A stretch of 49,557 nt of DNA. Origin: an uncultured Pseudomonadota bacterium. Lineage in GTDB: Bacteria > Bdellovibrionota_B > Oligoflexia > Oligoflexales > CAIYRB01. The stretch lies in the NCBI GenBank assembly GCA_903915625.1, contig CAIWTN010000055.1:1-49557 (forward strand). Reading direction: 5' to 3'. Shown piece by piece: positions 43,024 through 49,557 of this stretch. Position 1 is the first letter of the stretch, and every line of letters starts with the position of its first letter. The notes beneath the pieces were generated by a model. The model was not told where the DNA came from, did not search any database, and saw only the letters and a list, made by a program, of their open reading frames with translations. The position numbers and the translations under genes are program-made.

Positions 43024-43886
43024 GAGTTTGTCTCCTGGGGACCGAAGATCCCTATGGCATGTGGTTTTGTGGCAGAGCTGTTGAGTAAGCGCAGCTCAAC
43101 CCTGCCGGAATTGCTGCGCTGTGGCCACTGCCTAAAGATGACGGTGGCTGGTAGTTGGATCGGCTGTTTAAAGTCGCAGCGTAGTTCTACGTGCGGTTGT
43201 CGGCACAGTGCCGGTTGCGTTCCGGCCATTCGCATTTCTGCCCACGATCCATGCATGATCGCGCCAGAAAAGCCAAAAAGGCGCGCAGCTAGCGCCGACA
43301 CATGGATGGGATTTAGATCACCGCTAGCAAAAGCAAACTGTCGTGACAAACCTTTGGGCAGGCGCCAGACTTCGCTACTAGCGCCGACGCCGTCGAGCGA
43401 TGGACGGACCGCGGATGTCGGTAGTGCCGGCTCTTTAGCTTGGCGACGTGACCGACGTAACATCGTTGCCGTGCCCTGCCAAACTAGGTCTGAACCGGCA
43501 TAAAGGTGTGTGCATAGATCGAATTCGATCCCTTTTTCCGTCTCGCGATGACCCTCGATCCAGCACACGGTGCGCACTTGTTCCCCGCTGCCGATCGGAC
43601 GAATTTGGCGAATATGCGATCTGATATGCACCGTCCCGATGATCGACAAGGGAAAGCGGCTATCCAGCATGTTGCTCAAATGAAGAGGTAGGGCATAGAT
43701 GTACGGATAAGTTAGCGGCACATAACCGTCACTCGGGTAGTGACAAAGGCGACGCAACGTCTCTAGTTGTTGCTCCTGCATGACGGCAGGCGGCAAACTG
43801 CGCTCGATTCGCGGAATCGTCGTGTTTGGTTGCAGGCCAGCTCTAAAGCTGACGGCAGCGCGCAGATAGTTCATGGGATTCAACAT
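43020..43886 (-). CDS. MaoC-like (R)-hydroxyacyl dehydratase (HtdX-type)
   Basis: 288 residues, twice a single hotdog domain. The C-terminal hotdog has the hydratase-2 motif ASGDLNPIHVS (Asp190, His195) and GFSGAIMHGSW. The N-terminal half is a degenerate hotdog. Order, 4-nt overlap and partner match the mycobacterial htdX-fabG4 pair (Rv0241c-Rv0242c). It should interconvert 3-hydroxyacyl and 2-enoyl thioesters. Confidence 0.9.
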   Translation of the reverse strand: MLNPMNYLRAAVSFRAGLQPNTTIPRIERSLPPAVMQEQQLETLRRLCHYPSDGYVPLTYPYIYALPLHLSNMLDSRFPLSIIGTVHIRSHIRQIRPIGSGEQVRTVCWIEGHRETEKGIEFDLCTHLYAGSDLVWQGTATMLRRSRRQAKEPALPTSAVRPSLDGVGASSEVWRLPKGLSRQFAFASGDLNPIHVSALAARLFGFSGAIMHGSWAEMRMAGTQPALCRQPHVELRCDFKQPIQLPATVIFRQWPQRSNSGRVELRLLNSSATKPHAIGIFGPQETNS

Positions 43887-43913
43887 AGGATGTTTCTAGT
43901 GGAGGTCCCGATT

Positions 43914-43972
43914 GGAGTTTCCGTTTGTCCGTATTTCTTGAGACGCTGAAAAAAATATAACGGGGGAACTCC
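43914..43972. repeat. Imperfect inverted repeat upstream of the MaoC/FabG pair
   Basis: GGAGTTTCCGTT (43914-43925) and AACGGGGGAACTCC (43959-43972) are inverted with small insertions, in the 120-nt gap between the MaoC start and the pta stop. Possible operator or leader hairpin. Confidence 0.4.
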
Positions 43973-44006
43973 ACATTGTCAGGGCAATAATTGCACTAAC
44001 CTTGAT

Positions 44007-44969
44007 TTACACTCGCTGCGGTATCGCGCGCGAAAGGGTGATGTAGGCGCTGGTCAAAATGTCGGCAACAGTGGAGCCGCGCGAGAGATCGTTCATTGGC
44101 TTGGCAAGGCCCTGCAAAATGGGGCCGTATGCCTCAAAGCCACCGAGGCGCTGAGCGATCTTGTACGCAATATTTCCGGCATCTAGATCGGGGAAAATCA
44201 GACAATTTGCTCGCCCCGCAGCGGCACTGCCCGGAGCCTTGCGAGCGCCAATGTCGGCGTCGAAGGCGGCATCAAACTGCAACTCACCGTCGCTGGGTAC
44301 GCGCGGGAATTCAGCGCGGAATAAGGCAGCAGCCTCGGCGACTTGAGCCTGTGCCGGATGTTTGGCCGAGCCTTTAGTCGAGAACGAAAGAAAGGCCACC
44401 ACGGCCGGCACGTGTGGCTGCAAAGCCTCCCATGTTTGGACTGAGGCTGCGGCGATATCGACTAACTGCAATACGGTAGGAGCAATGACCACGCCGCAGT
44501 CGGCGAAAAGCAGGGTCTGCTCAGGCGCAGTCGCTGAGGTCGCACGGTTGAGCATGAACGCACCGCTAACTGTGCGCACCCCTGGGGCTAGTCCGACCTT
44601 CTTGATGCCCGCTCGGATGACCTCGGCCGTGGTTGCGATGTTACCGCCCAAGACGGCATCCACATCCCCACGCGCTAGCTGCTCGGCAGCCAGCTGTTGA
44701 CGATCGCCGGCGCTGAGTTCTGCGTCGTCAGGGACCGCCCAGACGATGGTCGATGAGAATGGTTGCAGGTCGATTCCCTGGGCGACAGCCAAGGCGAGGG
44801 TCGCCTCACGGGGGGTAAAAAACACCACTGAACTGACGCTGCGCTCGGACATCATGACCCGCGCCACTTCCAGGATGCGGGGGTCTAGACTGTCGGAAAA
44901 TGCCAGGCGGCGAGGGTGCTTTTGGCAACTCGAACGAATTTCTTGTGTGAAAGACGAAATCTTAGTCAT
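44007..44969 (-). CDS. pta: Phosphate acetyltransferase
   Basis: About 320 residues; the frame opens at GTG 44978, but ATG 44969 has AGGTG 7 nt upstream. The PTA_PTB domain shows SDSLDPRILEVARVM at the start, ARGDVDAVLGGN, VRTVSGAFML, LLFADCGVVIAPT, FLSFSTKGSAKHP, ELQFDAAFD, and NCLIFPDLDAGNIAYKIAQRLGG in the second half (all in pieces). It interconverts acetyl-CoA and acetyl phosphate. Length is that of the short Pta without regulatory domains. No acetate kinase is in the window. The upstream MaoC/FabG pair is separated by 120 nt on the same strand. Confidence 0.93.
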   Translation of the reverse strand: MTKISSFTQEIRSSCQKHPRRLAFSDSLDPRILEVARVMMSERSVSSVVFFTPREATLALAVAQGIDLQPFSSTIVWAVPDDAELSAGDRQQLAAEQLARGDVDAVLGGNIATTAEVIRAGIKKVGLAPGVRTVSGAFMLNRATSATAPEQTLLFADCGVVIAPTVLQLVDIAAASVQTWEALQPHVPAVVAFLSFSTKGSAKHPAQAQVAEAAALFRAEFPRVPSDGELQFDAAFDADIGARKAPGSAAAGRANCLIFPDLDAGNIAYKIAQRLGGFEAYGPILQGLAKPMNDLSRGSTVADILTSAYITLSRAIPQRV

Positions 44970-45001
44970 TTTAGGCACCTAAAGCGAGGGGTTAGGGCTG
45001 A

Positions 45002-45059
45002 AAGTGGTTGCTGCTTAAAAAGTAGGCAAATCGGCATAGTCATTGCTGTACAACCACTT
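45002..45059. repeat. Spaced 9-bp inverted repeat in the pta/EAL divergent region
   Basis: AAGTGGTTG (45002-45010) and CAACCACTT (45051-45059) are perfect complements 40 nt apart. Possible operator pair or large-loop hairpin. Confidence 0.45.
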
Positions 45060-45078
45060 GGCTCTGCTTCCCCGTAGG

Positions 45079-45101
45079 TTATCCACATGTCCTGTGGATG
45101 G
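45079..45101. promoter_or_regulatory. DnaA-box palindrome
   Basis: A perfect DnaA box TTATCCACA (45079-45087) faces an inverted near-box TGTGGATGG (45093-45101). Together ATCCACA-TGTCC-TGTGGAT is a 7-bp-arm palindrome. An AT-rich stretch follows (45130-45185). It lies in the divergent region between pta and the EAL gene. Confidence 0.5.
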
Positions 45102-45213
45102 CTTGCAACTGTCCGCTAACTGGGCACTTTTTATCAATTTAACAAACTTTCTACTAACCAATTCTTAAACTTTACCAAATTGTCTCCGAAGACCTTTATA
45201 GAGATGGGTAATA

Positions 45214-46974
45214 ATGTTTGGGGTTTTAATGATCGTCATTGTCACAGCTAAGACGGAACTGGCTCAGGCACTGAAGTTGCTGTTGCAGCCGCACGGCGTG
45301 GCGACGCGCATCGTGCATCCGAATCAAGCTGGCGCAGTGGCCTCCCTGTACGGCCCAGATGTGGCTGGGGTGATCGTCGATGCCTCGATGCCAAACATGC
45401 ATTCAGAGGCTTGGTTTGATTTGCTGACCAACCTGGGGCGGCGCCTCCTGGTGATCGTCCTTGAGTCGGAGGTGTCGGCCGTAGTGCGCGCCCAGCAGAC
45501 GACACTGACTTGGCTCGACAACCCGACCGCAGATGACGTTCTTGTGGCCTTGGACGCTTGTGGTGCACTAGGTGTTGGTCACCGGCGGATGCGGCGTGAC
45601 TCGATTCCCGCCTTTACTCCGCAAATGCCCTTACAGATGCTGCACAAGCATGGTGCATTGAGTGTGATGGTGATCGACGTGTCGAGCTTTCGCAAGATTG
45701 CGATTGAATACGGGGCGGATGCATATCAGCGCGTTCAAGACTGCTTTCACCATCTGGTCTATGAGCTGTGGGGGCAATCAGGTTGCTTTCGCGCCCATGA
45801 TCAGCTCTGCCGGCGCAGTGCCCATGGTAATCAGTACTATATCTTTCTCGAGAATTCGCGGTCCCCTGGGGCGATCCCTCCACCAGGCAGTTTAGAGCAG
45901 CTGGCTGATCGGCTGGTGGTGCGTCTGCAGAATTCGTTTTGGCGGGAGATTTTTGCCGCCCCGACTAAGCGGATGCTGCCCGAGTGCATTATGTTCGTGC
46001 CTGAGATTGCCATTGGCTTTGGGACCGTCATAAATAACCCTTGTGTTGATTCCTTTGAGTTAGTCGATCAACTGCTCGATAACACCGTAGAGTCGGCTAA
46101 GGCGCAGCTTCGTCGGTCACGGGAGCGGCAGCGCGAGTTGATGCAGACTTTGATTCAGACGCAGGGGTTACTCGAGCCGCATTACCAGGCTGTGTTTTCT
46201 CTGCCAAAGCTGACTAAGGACCTCGTTGATGAGGCGCACTCTACTGGCTCTCTTAGGCCGTTGCGGCATTTGCTGTTTGGCTTTGAGTCTTTAGTGCGTG
46301 CTCGCCCCCACGCAATCGACGCCTTATTTCAAGGGGCTGGTCTGGCGCATATGGAGCCGCGTTACCTGCGTCCCGATGTGCTCTTTGCTTTATCCCACAA
46401 CGCTAAGGTCGGACTAGAGTTGGATCAGGCCTGTCTGCAGCAGGCCGTCAAGAACTCGAAGCAATTACCCGGCACCTTGCTCCTCAATATTCTGCCGCGT
46501 AATTTGTATAACATCGGCAAGCTTTTACATTTGTTCGGTGACCGTGAATCGCTGATGTTCGAAGTGTCAGAGACCGAAGCTATCAATAACTTCGACATCA
46601 TGCTGAAGGTGCGCGAAAACTTGGATAAAATGCACATGCGCATCGCCACGGATGATTTTGGCCGCGGCCATTCTGGGCTTGAGCAAATTATCAAACTGAA
46701 GCCCGACTTGATCAAGTTAGATCGCAGCTTGATCCAAGATCTGCACAAAGATAAAGCGAAGCAGGATTTTGTCAGTGGTCTAGTGCGTGCTGCGCGGATC
46801 TCATGCTCCACTATCTTGGCAGAGGGCGTGGAGTCCTGGGACGAGGCCGCGTTGCTCCAGGTCATGGGTATCGATCTGGTTCAAGGCTTTTTGCTCCACA
46901 AACCCCAAGCCGCTGCGATGATCGAGGTCGATTTAGACCGTGAGCAGGATGCGGATTTAGGTGCGGTTGCTTGA
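45214..46974 (+). CDS. Receiver-like / degenerate GGDEF / EAL domain protein
   Basis: 586 residues. Residues ~1-125 look like a response-regulator receiver, with VDASMPNM where the phospho-Asp usually sits. Residues ~135-300 resemble GGDEF in shape but lack a GG[D/E]EF motif. Residues ~310-586 are an EAL domain. The EAL motif reads ESL (Glu358). ILPRN, EVSETE, DDFGRGHSGL (Asp480, Asp481), KLD and AEGVES (Glu537) are present, followed by QGFLL. Most metal and catalytic residues are there, so it is probably a c-di-GMP phosphodiesterase or sensor. ATG at 45214 has a GAGATGGG site; ATG 45229 is also in frame. Confidence 0.85.
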   Translation: MFGVLMIVIVTAKTELAQALKLLLQPHGVATRIVHPNQAGAVASLYGPDVAGVIVDASMPNMHSEAWFDLLTNLGRRLLVIVLESEVSAVVRAQQTTLTWLDNPTADDVLVALDACGALGVGHRRMRRDSIPAFTPQMPLQMLHKHGALSVMVIDVSSFRKIAIEYGADAYQRVQDCFHHLVYELWGQSGCFRAHDQLCRRSAHGNQYYIFLENSRSPGAIPPPGSLEQLADRLVVRLQNSFWREIFAAPTKRMLPECIMFVPEIAIGFGTVINNPCVDSFELVDQLLDNTVESAKAQLRRSRERQRELMQTLIQTQGLLEPHYQAVFSLPKLTKDLVDEAHSTGSLRPLRHLLFGFESLVRARPHAIDALFQGAGLAHMEPRYLRPDVLFALSHNAKVGLELDQACLQQAVKNSKQLPGTLLLNILPRNLYNIGKLLHLFGDRESLMFEVSETEAINNFDIMLKVRENLDKMHMRIATDDFGRGHSGLEQIIKLKPDLIKLDRSLIQDLHKDKAKQDFVSGLVRAARISCSTILAEGVESWDEAALLQVMGIDLVQGFLLHKPQAAAMIEVDLDREQDADLGAVA

Positions 46975-46993
46975 GAGTGCGCCCGCGGTGCGC

Positions 46994-47302
46994 TTAATCA
47001 GCGGCCTCGGCGAAATCGGCAAGCGCATCGAGATGATCCATTAGGGTCTGCTCTGAGAGTATGCGTCCGTAGCCGGAGGTCTCACAAAACTCGGCAATCG
47101 CATCTAGCGTATGAGAAAGTCGCTCTTCGCTGCTGCCCAGGGCTGTGATAGCAATAGCCGTACCTTCGGGGTCGTCATTACAGGCGGCGGCACAGACTTT
47201 AAAGCGCGCTCTAATTTTCTCGGTAAGCTGGCGCAGATCCTTACGGTCCTGGGATGAATCCGTGGCTGCTTCGAAGCTAAGTTTAACGACGGCAAAGTAC
47301 AT
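46994..47302 (-). CDS. DUF503-like small protein
   Basis: 102 residues. Pattern matches DUF503 (YlxP-like): MYFAVVKLSF start, a DLRQLTEKIRARFKV helix where usual members have KRRVVKSLxxRLRxRFNV, then AIAITALGSSEERLSHTLDAIAEF. This family often lies near rbfA/infB, but not here. Exact role unknown. It converges on the EAL gene (19 nt between stops) and diverges from the methyltransferase gene with only 66 nt between starts. Confidence 0.65.
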   Translation of the reverse strand: MYFAVVKLSFEAATDSSQDRKDLRQLTEKIRARFKVCAAACNDDPEGTAIAITALGSSEERLSHTLDAIAEFCETSGYGRILSEQTLMDHLDALADFAEAAD

Positions 47303-47350
47303 ATATGTTGGAGTCTAGCACTGGTAGGGTGGTTGGCCAACATTTTCATA

Positions 47351-47380
47351 GGTGAGCATAGGTGAGCAGTGGTGAGTAAG
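47351..47380 (+). repeat. Three 10-bp repeats over the methyltransferase start
   Basis: GGTGAGCATA, GGTGAGCAGT and GGTGAGTAAG lie head to tail. They create several GTG codons; the one at 47369 (or 47372) opens the methyltransferase. GTG at 47352 opens an 8-codon frame ending TGA at 47373-47375, overlapping the second start. Confidence 0.6.
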
Positions 47381-48034
47381 ACCAATCGGCGACGCAGCGG
47401 CTCCGGTCATAGGGCTGAGGATCTTGAATTAAAAGACGTGCTAGAGCAGATCAAGCAGGGTCATGACATTCATGACAAGGAGTTCGATCGCTTTCTCTTG
47501 AGTGAGGCTCGTGCCTTTTCCAAGATCTATTGGACGCCGATTGCCGTAGCTCGCCGCGCTGCAGAACTTCTGGTTGCCAGCCCTGAGACGCGAGTCTTAG
47601 ACGTCGGGTCAGGTGCAGGTAAATTCTGTCTGATCGGCGCACTTACAACTAAAGCTCATTTCACCGGCATCGAGCAAAACCAAAAATTAGTGACGATGGC
47701 CAAGGCCCTGGGCCAGCGCTGTGCTTTGTCGAATGTGTCGTTTATGTGCGGTGACGCTTTAGCAGCAGACTGGCGCCAGTGGCATGCTTATTATTTGTTT
47801 AATCCATTTGCTGCTGAATTTGAGGCAAGCACCAAGAGTATTCATGCGAATGCCATTGCTGGTGAGCGCCACGTCGACATGGTCAACATCGCTATGGATA
47901 AATTAGAGCAGGCTCCGTCAGGAACTAAAGCTGCGATTTACTGGGGAATGGGTGGCCGGTTGCCACCGTCGTGGGCGCATGATTATAGCGAGTCGTTTGG
48001 TAGTGGTAGTTTGGAAGTTTGGGTTAAGCGGTAG
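47369..48034 (+). CDS. Class I SAM-dependent methyltransferase
   Basis: 221 residues from GTG 47369 (or 47372). The Rossmann methyltransferase domain shows VLDVGSGAGKFCLIGA (motif I, ~76-91), FTGIEQN (acidic residue for the ribose), FMCGDAL and a YYLFNPFA element (motif IV-like, NPF). The final strand is EVWVKR. The NPF element suggests an amino-group or O-methyl acceptor rather than a standard N6-adenine (NPPY/DPPY). Substrate not assigned. Confidence 0.85.
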   Translation: MVSKTNRRRSGSGHRAEDLELKDVLEQIKQGHDIHDKEFDRFLLSEARAFSKIYWTPIAVARRAAELLVASPETRVLDVGSGAGKFCLIGALTTKAHFTGIEQNQKLVTMAKALGQRCALSNVSFMCGDALAADWRQWHAYYLFNPFAAEFEASTKSIHANAIAGERHVDMVNIAMDKLEQAPSGTKAAIYWGMGGRLPPSWAHDYSESFGSGSLEVWVKR

Positions 48035-48056
48035 TGGTGAGTGGGTTAGGGGTTAG

Positions 48057-48160
48057 GGGGTCAGGCACTGGCGCTAAGCTAACGAAAGCCCTAGATCTCT
48101 TGTTGTTGTGGTTTGTGGTGTTCTAACGGTGTCAGTGAGTTGCCAAAAGTGCCCGACCCC
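48057..48160. repeat. REP-like inverted repeat
   Basis: GGGGTCAGGCACT (48057-48069) and AGTGCCCGACCCC (48148-48160) are inverted copies with one mismatch, enclosing 78 nt. It fills the gap between two convergent gene ends. The same 13-mer lies at 34701-34713. Such ends resemble REP sequences mobilised by RAYT transposases; no RAYT is in the window. Confidence 0.65.
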
Positions 48161-48167
48161 AAGAAGT

Positions 48168-49557
48168 TTAGTTGTCAATGGTGCCGAGAAGGCCGGCGAG
48201 CTCGCCTGACACGGTCCCGTTGTTTCCGGTGCTTAAGTAGCCCGTCTCCGTCCATTGATAATAGTGGAATCCGATGGCCGGCTGCCGGACCAAAACAGCC
48301 GATGCCACAGCATAAGAATACATTGCGATAGCTGCACCCATGGAGTTTTGCGAGTCAGCGATGGAGTTGTTTGTGGCATCCTCAGCAATTCCGTTATAGA
48401 GCGTATAAAAGGTGCCGGTGGCACTGTTGGAGGCCAAGGTGCTGACGACCGAAAGGTTTAGCGTGCTCAAGGGTAAACCCACCATAGTATTGACTCGGTA
48501 TGCATTGTTACCGTTGGCCGCTCGCCAAGCGCTTGTGGAGTAGTTCCACTGCGTGGTGCTGATCGCATATTTCAATTTGCGCGGCACCCGATTGCTGGCA
48601 TTCCACACCAGTCGGTTGACGACACTATCCTCTGTCGTTGTCGATGATGTGGTGTAGAAGGTGCCGAGGTAGCGCCTCGTCGACGCACCATTTTTCACAT
48701 AAACGCCGTCCTGCAGCACAAGGCTGGTCGCCCGCGCCGTAGCGCTGCTCCATGCCAAGAACTCCAAGGCTGGTGTGCCGACATTGTTATAAATAAAAAC
48801 GTCATAAGGTAGCGCCCCGGTCAGGGTTCCTAATGCCAGAGCAACTTGATAGCAGGGAGCTCCGGCACTACAGTTTGCGCTCGAGGTGTCTTTGGGAAGC
48901 GCAAAGGTGTTCCAGGTTCTGACCCCATCGAACAGGGCGATGCGGTTATCCAGGTAAGATGTGTAATAAATGGTCGTCGCTCCTGTCACATCGCTGGTGG
49001 TGACCGGAGTACCGGAGGTGAGCGTCAACCGACCGCCAGCCATCCGCGCCGGGCTTTCGGCTACGGCGTTGCCGCCGATCACGATCCAATTACTGCCGTC
49101 GCTGGCGACCACGAGGCTCTCGCCGGCAAAATTCAGATAGGCATTGCTGGCGCCATCGATGGTTTGCGAGCTAGTTGTCGCAACGGTAAGCGGGTTCGTG
49201 GACGAATCGTTTTTCTTGATGATGTACTGACGGCCGGCTATCGATGCCGCGGATGGGAGTGTGATGGCGAAGGTGCCAGACGACGTGTCTGTAGCGATGA
49301 CACTGTCGCTCGCCGTAATCGAATAGGCTGCGGTCTTAGCCGAATATGCCGTTGCGATTGGGCCGGCGACCTGCAGGACGGTGTTGGGGGACGTAGTGCC
49401 AATCCCGACGTTGCCGCCGTTAGGGTTCAATAAGAGATTTAGGTTTGTCGCCAGATTCGTGTAATAGCGAGGCTGAATCCAGGCTGAACCAGTCGCGATC
49501 ATGCCCCAATCCAACGTCGCGCCACCGTCGGATCTGAGACGCATTATTGCATTGGGC
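48168..49557 (-). CDS. C-terminal part of a tail-fibre-like surface protein, N-terminus beyond window
   Basis: At least 463 residues; the frame is open past 49544 to the right edge. It contains NLLLNPNGGNVGIGTTSPN, a repeat signature common in phage tail-fibre and endosialidase-chaperone-type surface proteins. A beta-rich IIKKNDSSTNPLTVATTSSQTIDGA stretch follows (in pieces), typical of fibre heads. The last ~300 residues look like a receptor-binding-style domain. It probably trimerises on the cell surface or in a contractile injection system. No other phage gene is seen, so domestication or a cell-surface adhesin is more likely than a prophage. Confidence 0.75.
   Translation of the reverse strand, partial: PNAIMRLRSDGGATLDWGMIATGSAWIQPRYYTNLATNLNLLLNPNGGNVGIGTTSPNTVLQVAGPIATAYSAKTAAYSITASDSVIATDTSSGTFAITLPSAASIAGRQYIIKKNDSSTNPLTVATTSSQTIDGASNAYLNFAGESLVVASDGSNWIVIGGNAVAESPARMAGGRLTLTSGTPVTTSDVTGATTIYYTSYLDNRIALFDGVRTWNTFALPKDTSSANCSAGAPCYQVALALGTLTGALPYDVFIYNNVGTPALEFLAWSSATARATSLVLQDGVYVKNGASTRRYLGTFYTTSSTTTEDSVVNRLVWNASNRVPRKLKYAISTTQWNYSTSAWRAANGNNAYRVNTMVGLPLSTLNLSVVSTLASNSATGTFYTLYNGIAEDATNNSIADSQNSMGAAIAMYSYAVASAVLVRQPAIGFHYYQWTETGYLSTGNNGTVSGELAGLLGTIDN

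Noticed and set aside
45002-45213. Replication origin (oriC)
   Set aside because: Only one perfect and one partial DnaA box are visible, and no dnaA, dnaN, gidA or rpmH lies nearby.
47352-47375. 8-codon upstream ORF as a real regulatory peptide
   Set aside because: It arises from the 10-bp repeats and has no independent support; kept only as a note.
48168-49557. Prophage
   Set aside because: No integrase, capsid, portal, terminase or lysis gene is present; only one fibre-like protein at the edge.

Overview
The window looks like chromosomal DNA of a Gram-negative bacterium. About one gene in three carries a Sec signal peptide or a lipobox, several products look like outer-membrane beta-barrels, and GTG/TTG starts are common. 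I see no rRNA, tRNA, CRISPR array, transposase or convincing prophage. An FHA-GGDEF protein built like DgcB of Bdellovibrio, many secreted hydrolases, large surface lipoproteins and planctomycete/myxobacteria-type exported cytochromes suggest Bdellovibrionota (Oligoflexia-like) or a relative. That placement is inference; no marker gene is present.

Layout. 1-4.7 kb: cell-surface genes on the minus strand, namely a very large calcium-repeat/Fn3-like lipoprotein cut by the left edge and two related beta-barrel-like proteins. 4.9-10.2 kb: exported hydrolases (GH3 glycosidase, M13 metallopeptidase) with a lipoprotein between them. 10.2-13 kb: a J-domain-like protein and a trypsin-LRR fusion lipoprotein. 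13-16.7 kb: a co-directional run of flippase, small ORF, CPBP protease, TrmL and HisC. 16.7-21.1 kb: a Cys-rich secreted protein, a lipase, glucokinase and UDP-glucose dehydrogenase. 21.3-25.9 kb: an FHA-diguanylate cyclase, a lipoprotein, a small unknown and a membrane gluzincin. 25.9-27.7 kb: a group II PLP decarboxylase.

27.8-34.7 kb is the most unusual block. Two ~600-residue paralogous lipoproteins, each with two CxxCH haem sites, are interleaved with two unrelated lipoproteins and followed by a Tat-exported protein. It resembles the DUF1592/1588/1585 plus DUF1552/DUF1501 pairs of planctomycetes and myxobacteria but has a duplicated, lipid-anchored form. Right after it lies an HTTM (gamma-carboxylase-like) gene broken after its first ~120 codons and continued by Thr/Pro repeats.

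35.5-40.2 kb: the tldD-tldE pair with a terminator, then a Gly-rich lipoprotein whose 5' leader can fold into a three-helix junction that buries its ribosome binding site, and a solute-binding-like lipoprotein. 40.2-45 kb (minus): a MATE-type transporter, a mycobacterial-style MaoC dehydratase/large FabG pair and phosphate acetyltransferase. 45.2-48 kb: a receiver-like/degenerate GGDEF/EAL protein behind a divergent region with a DnaA-box palindrome, a DUF503-like protein and a methyltransferase. The right end holds a REP-like inverted repeat and the C-terminus of a tail-fibre-like surface protein.

c-di-GMP synthesis (FHA-GGDEF) and a probable phosphodiesterase (EAL) are both encoded. The rest is dominated by envelope, secretion and lipid/carbon functions.
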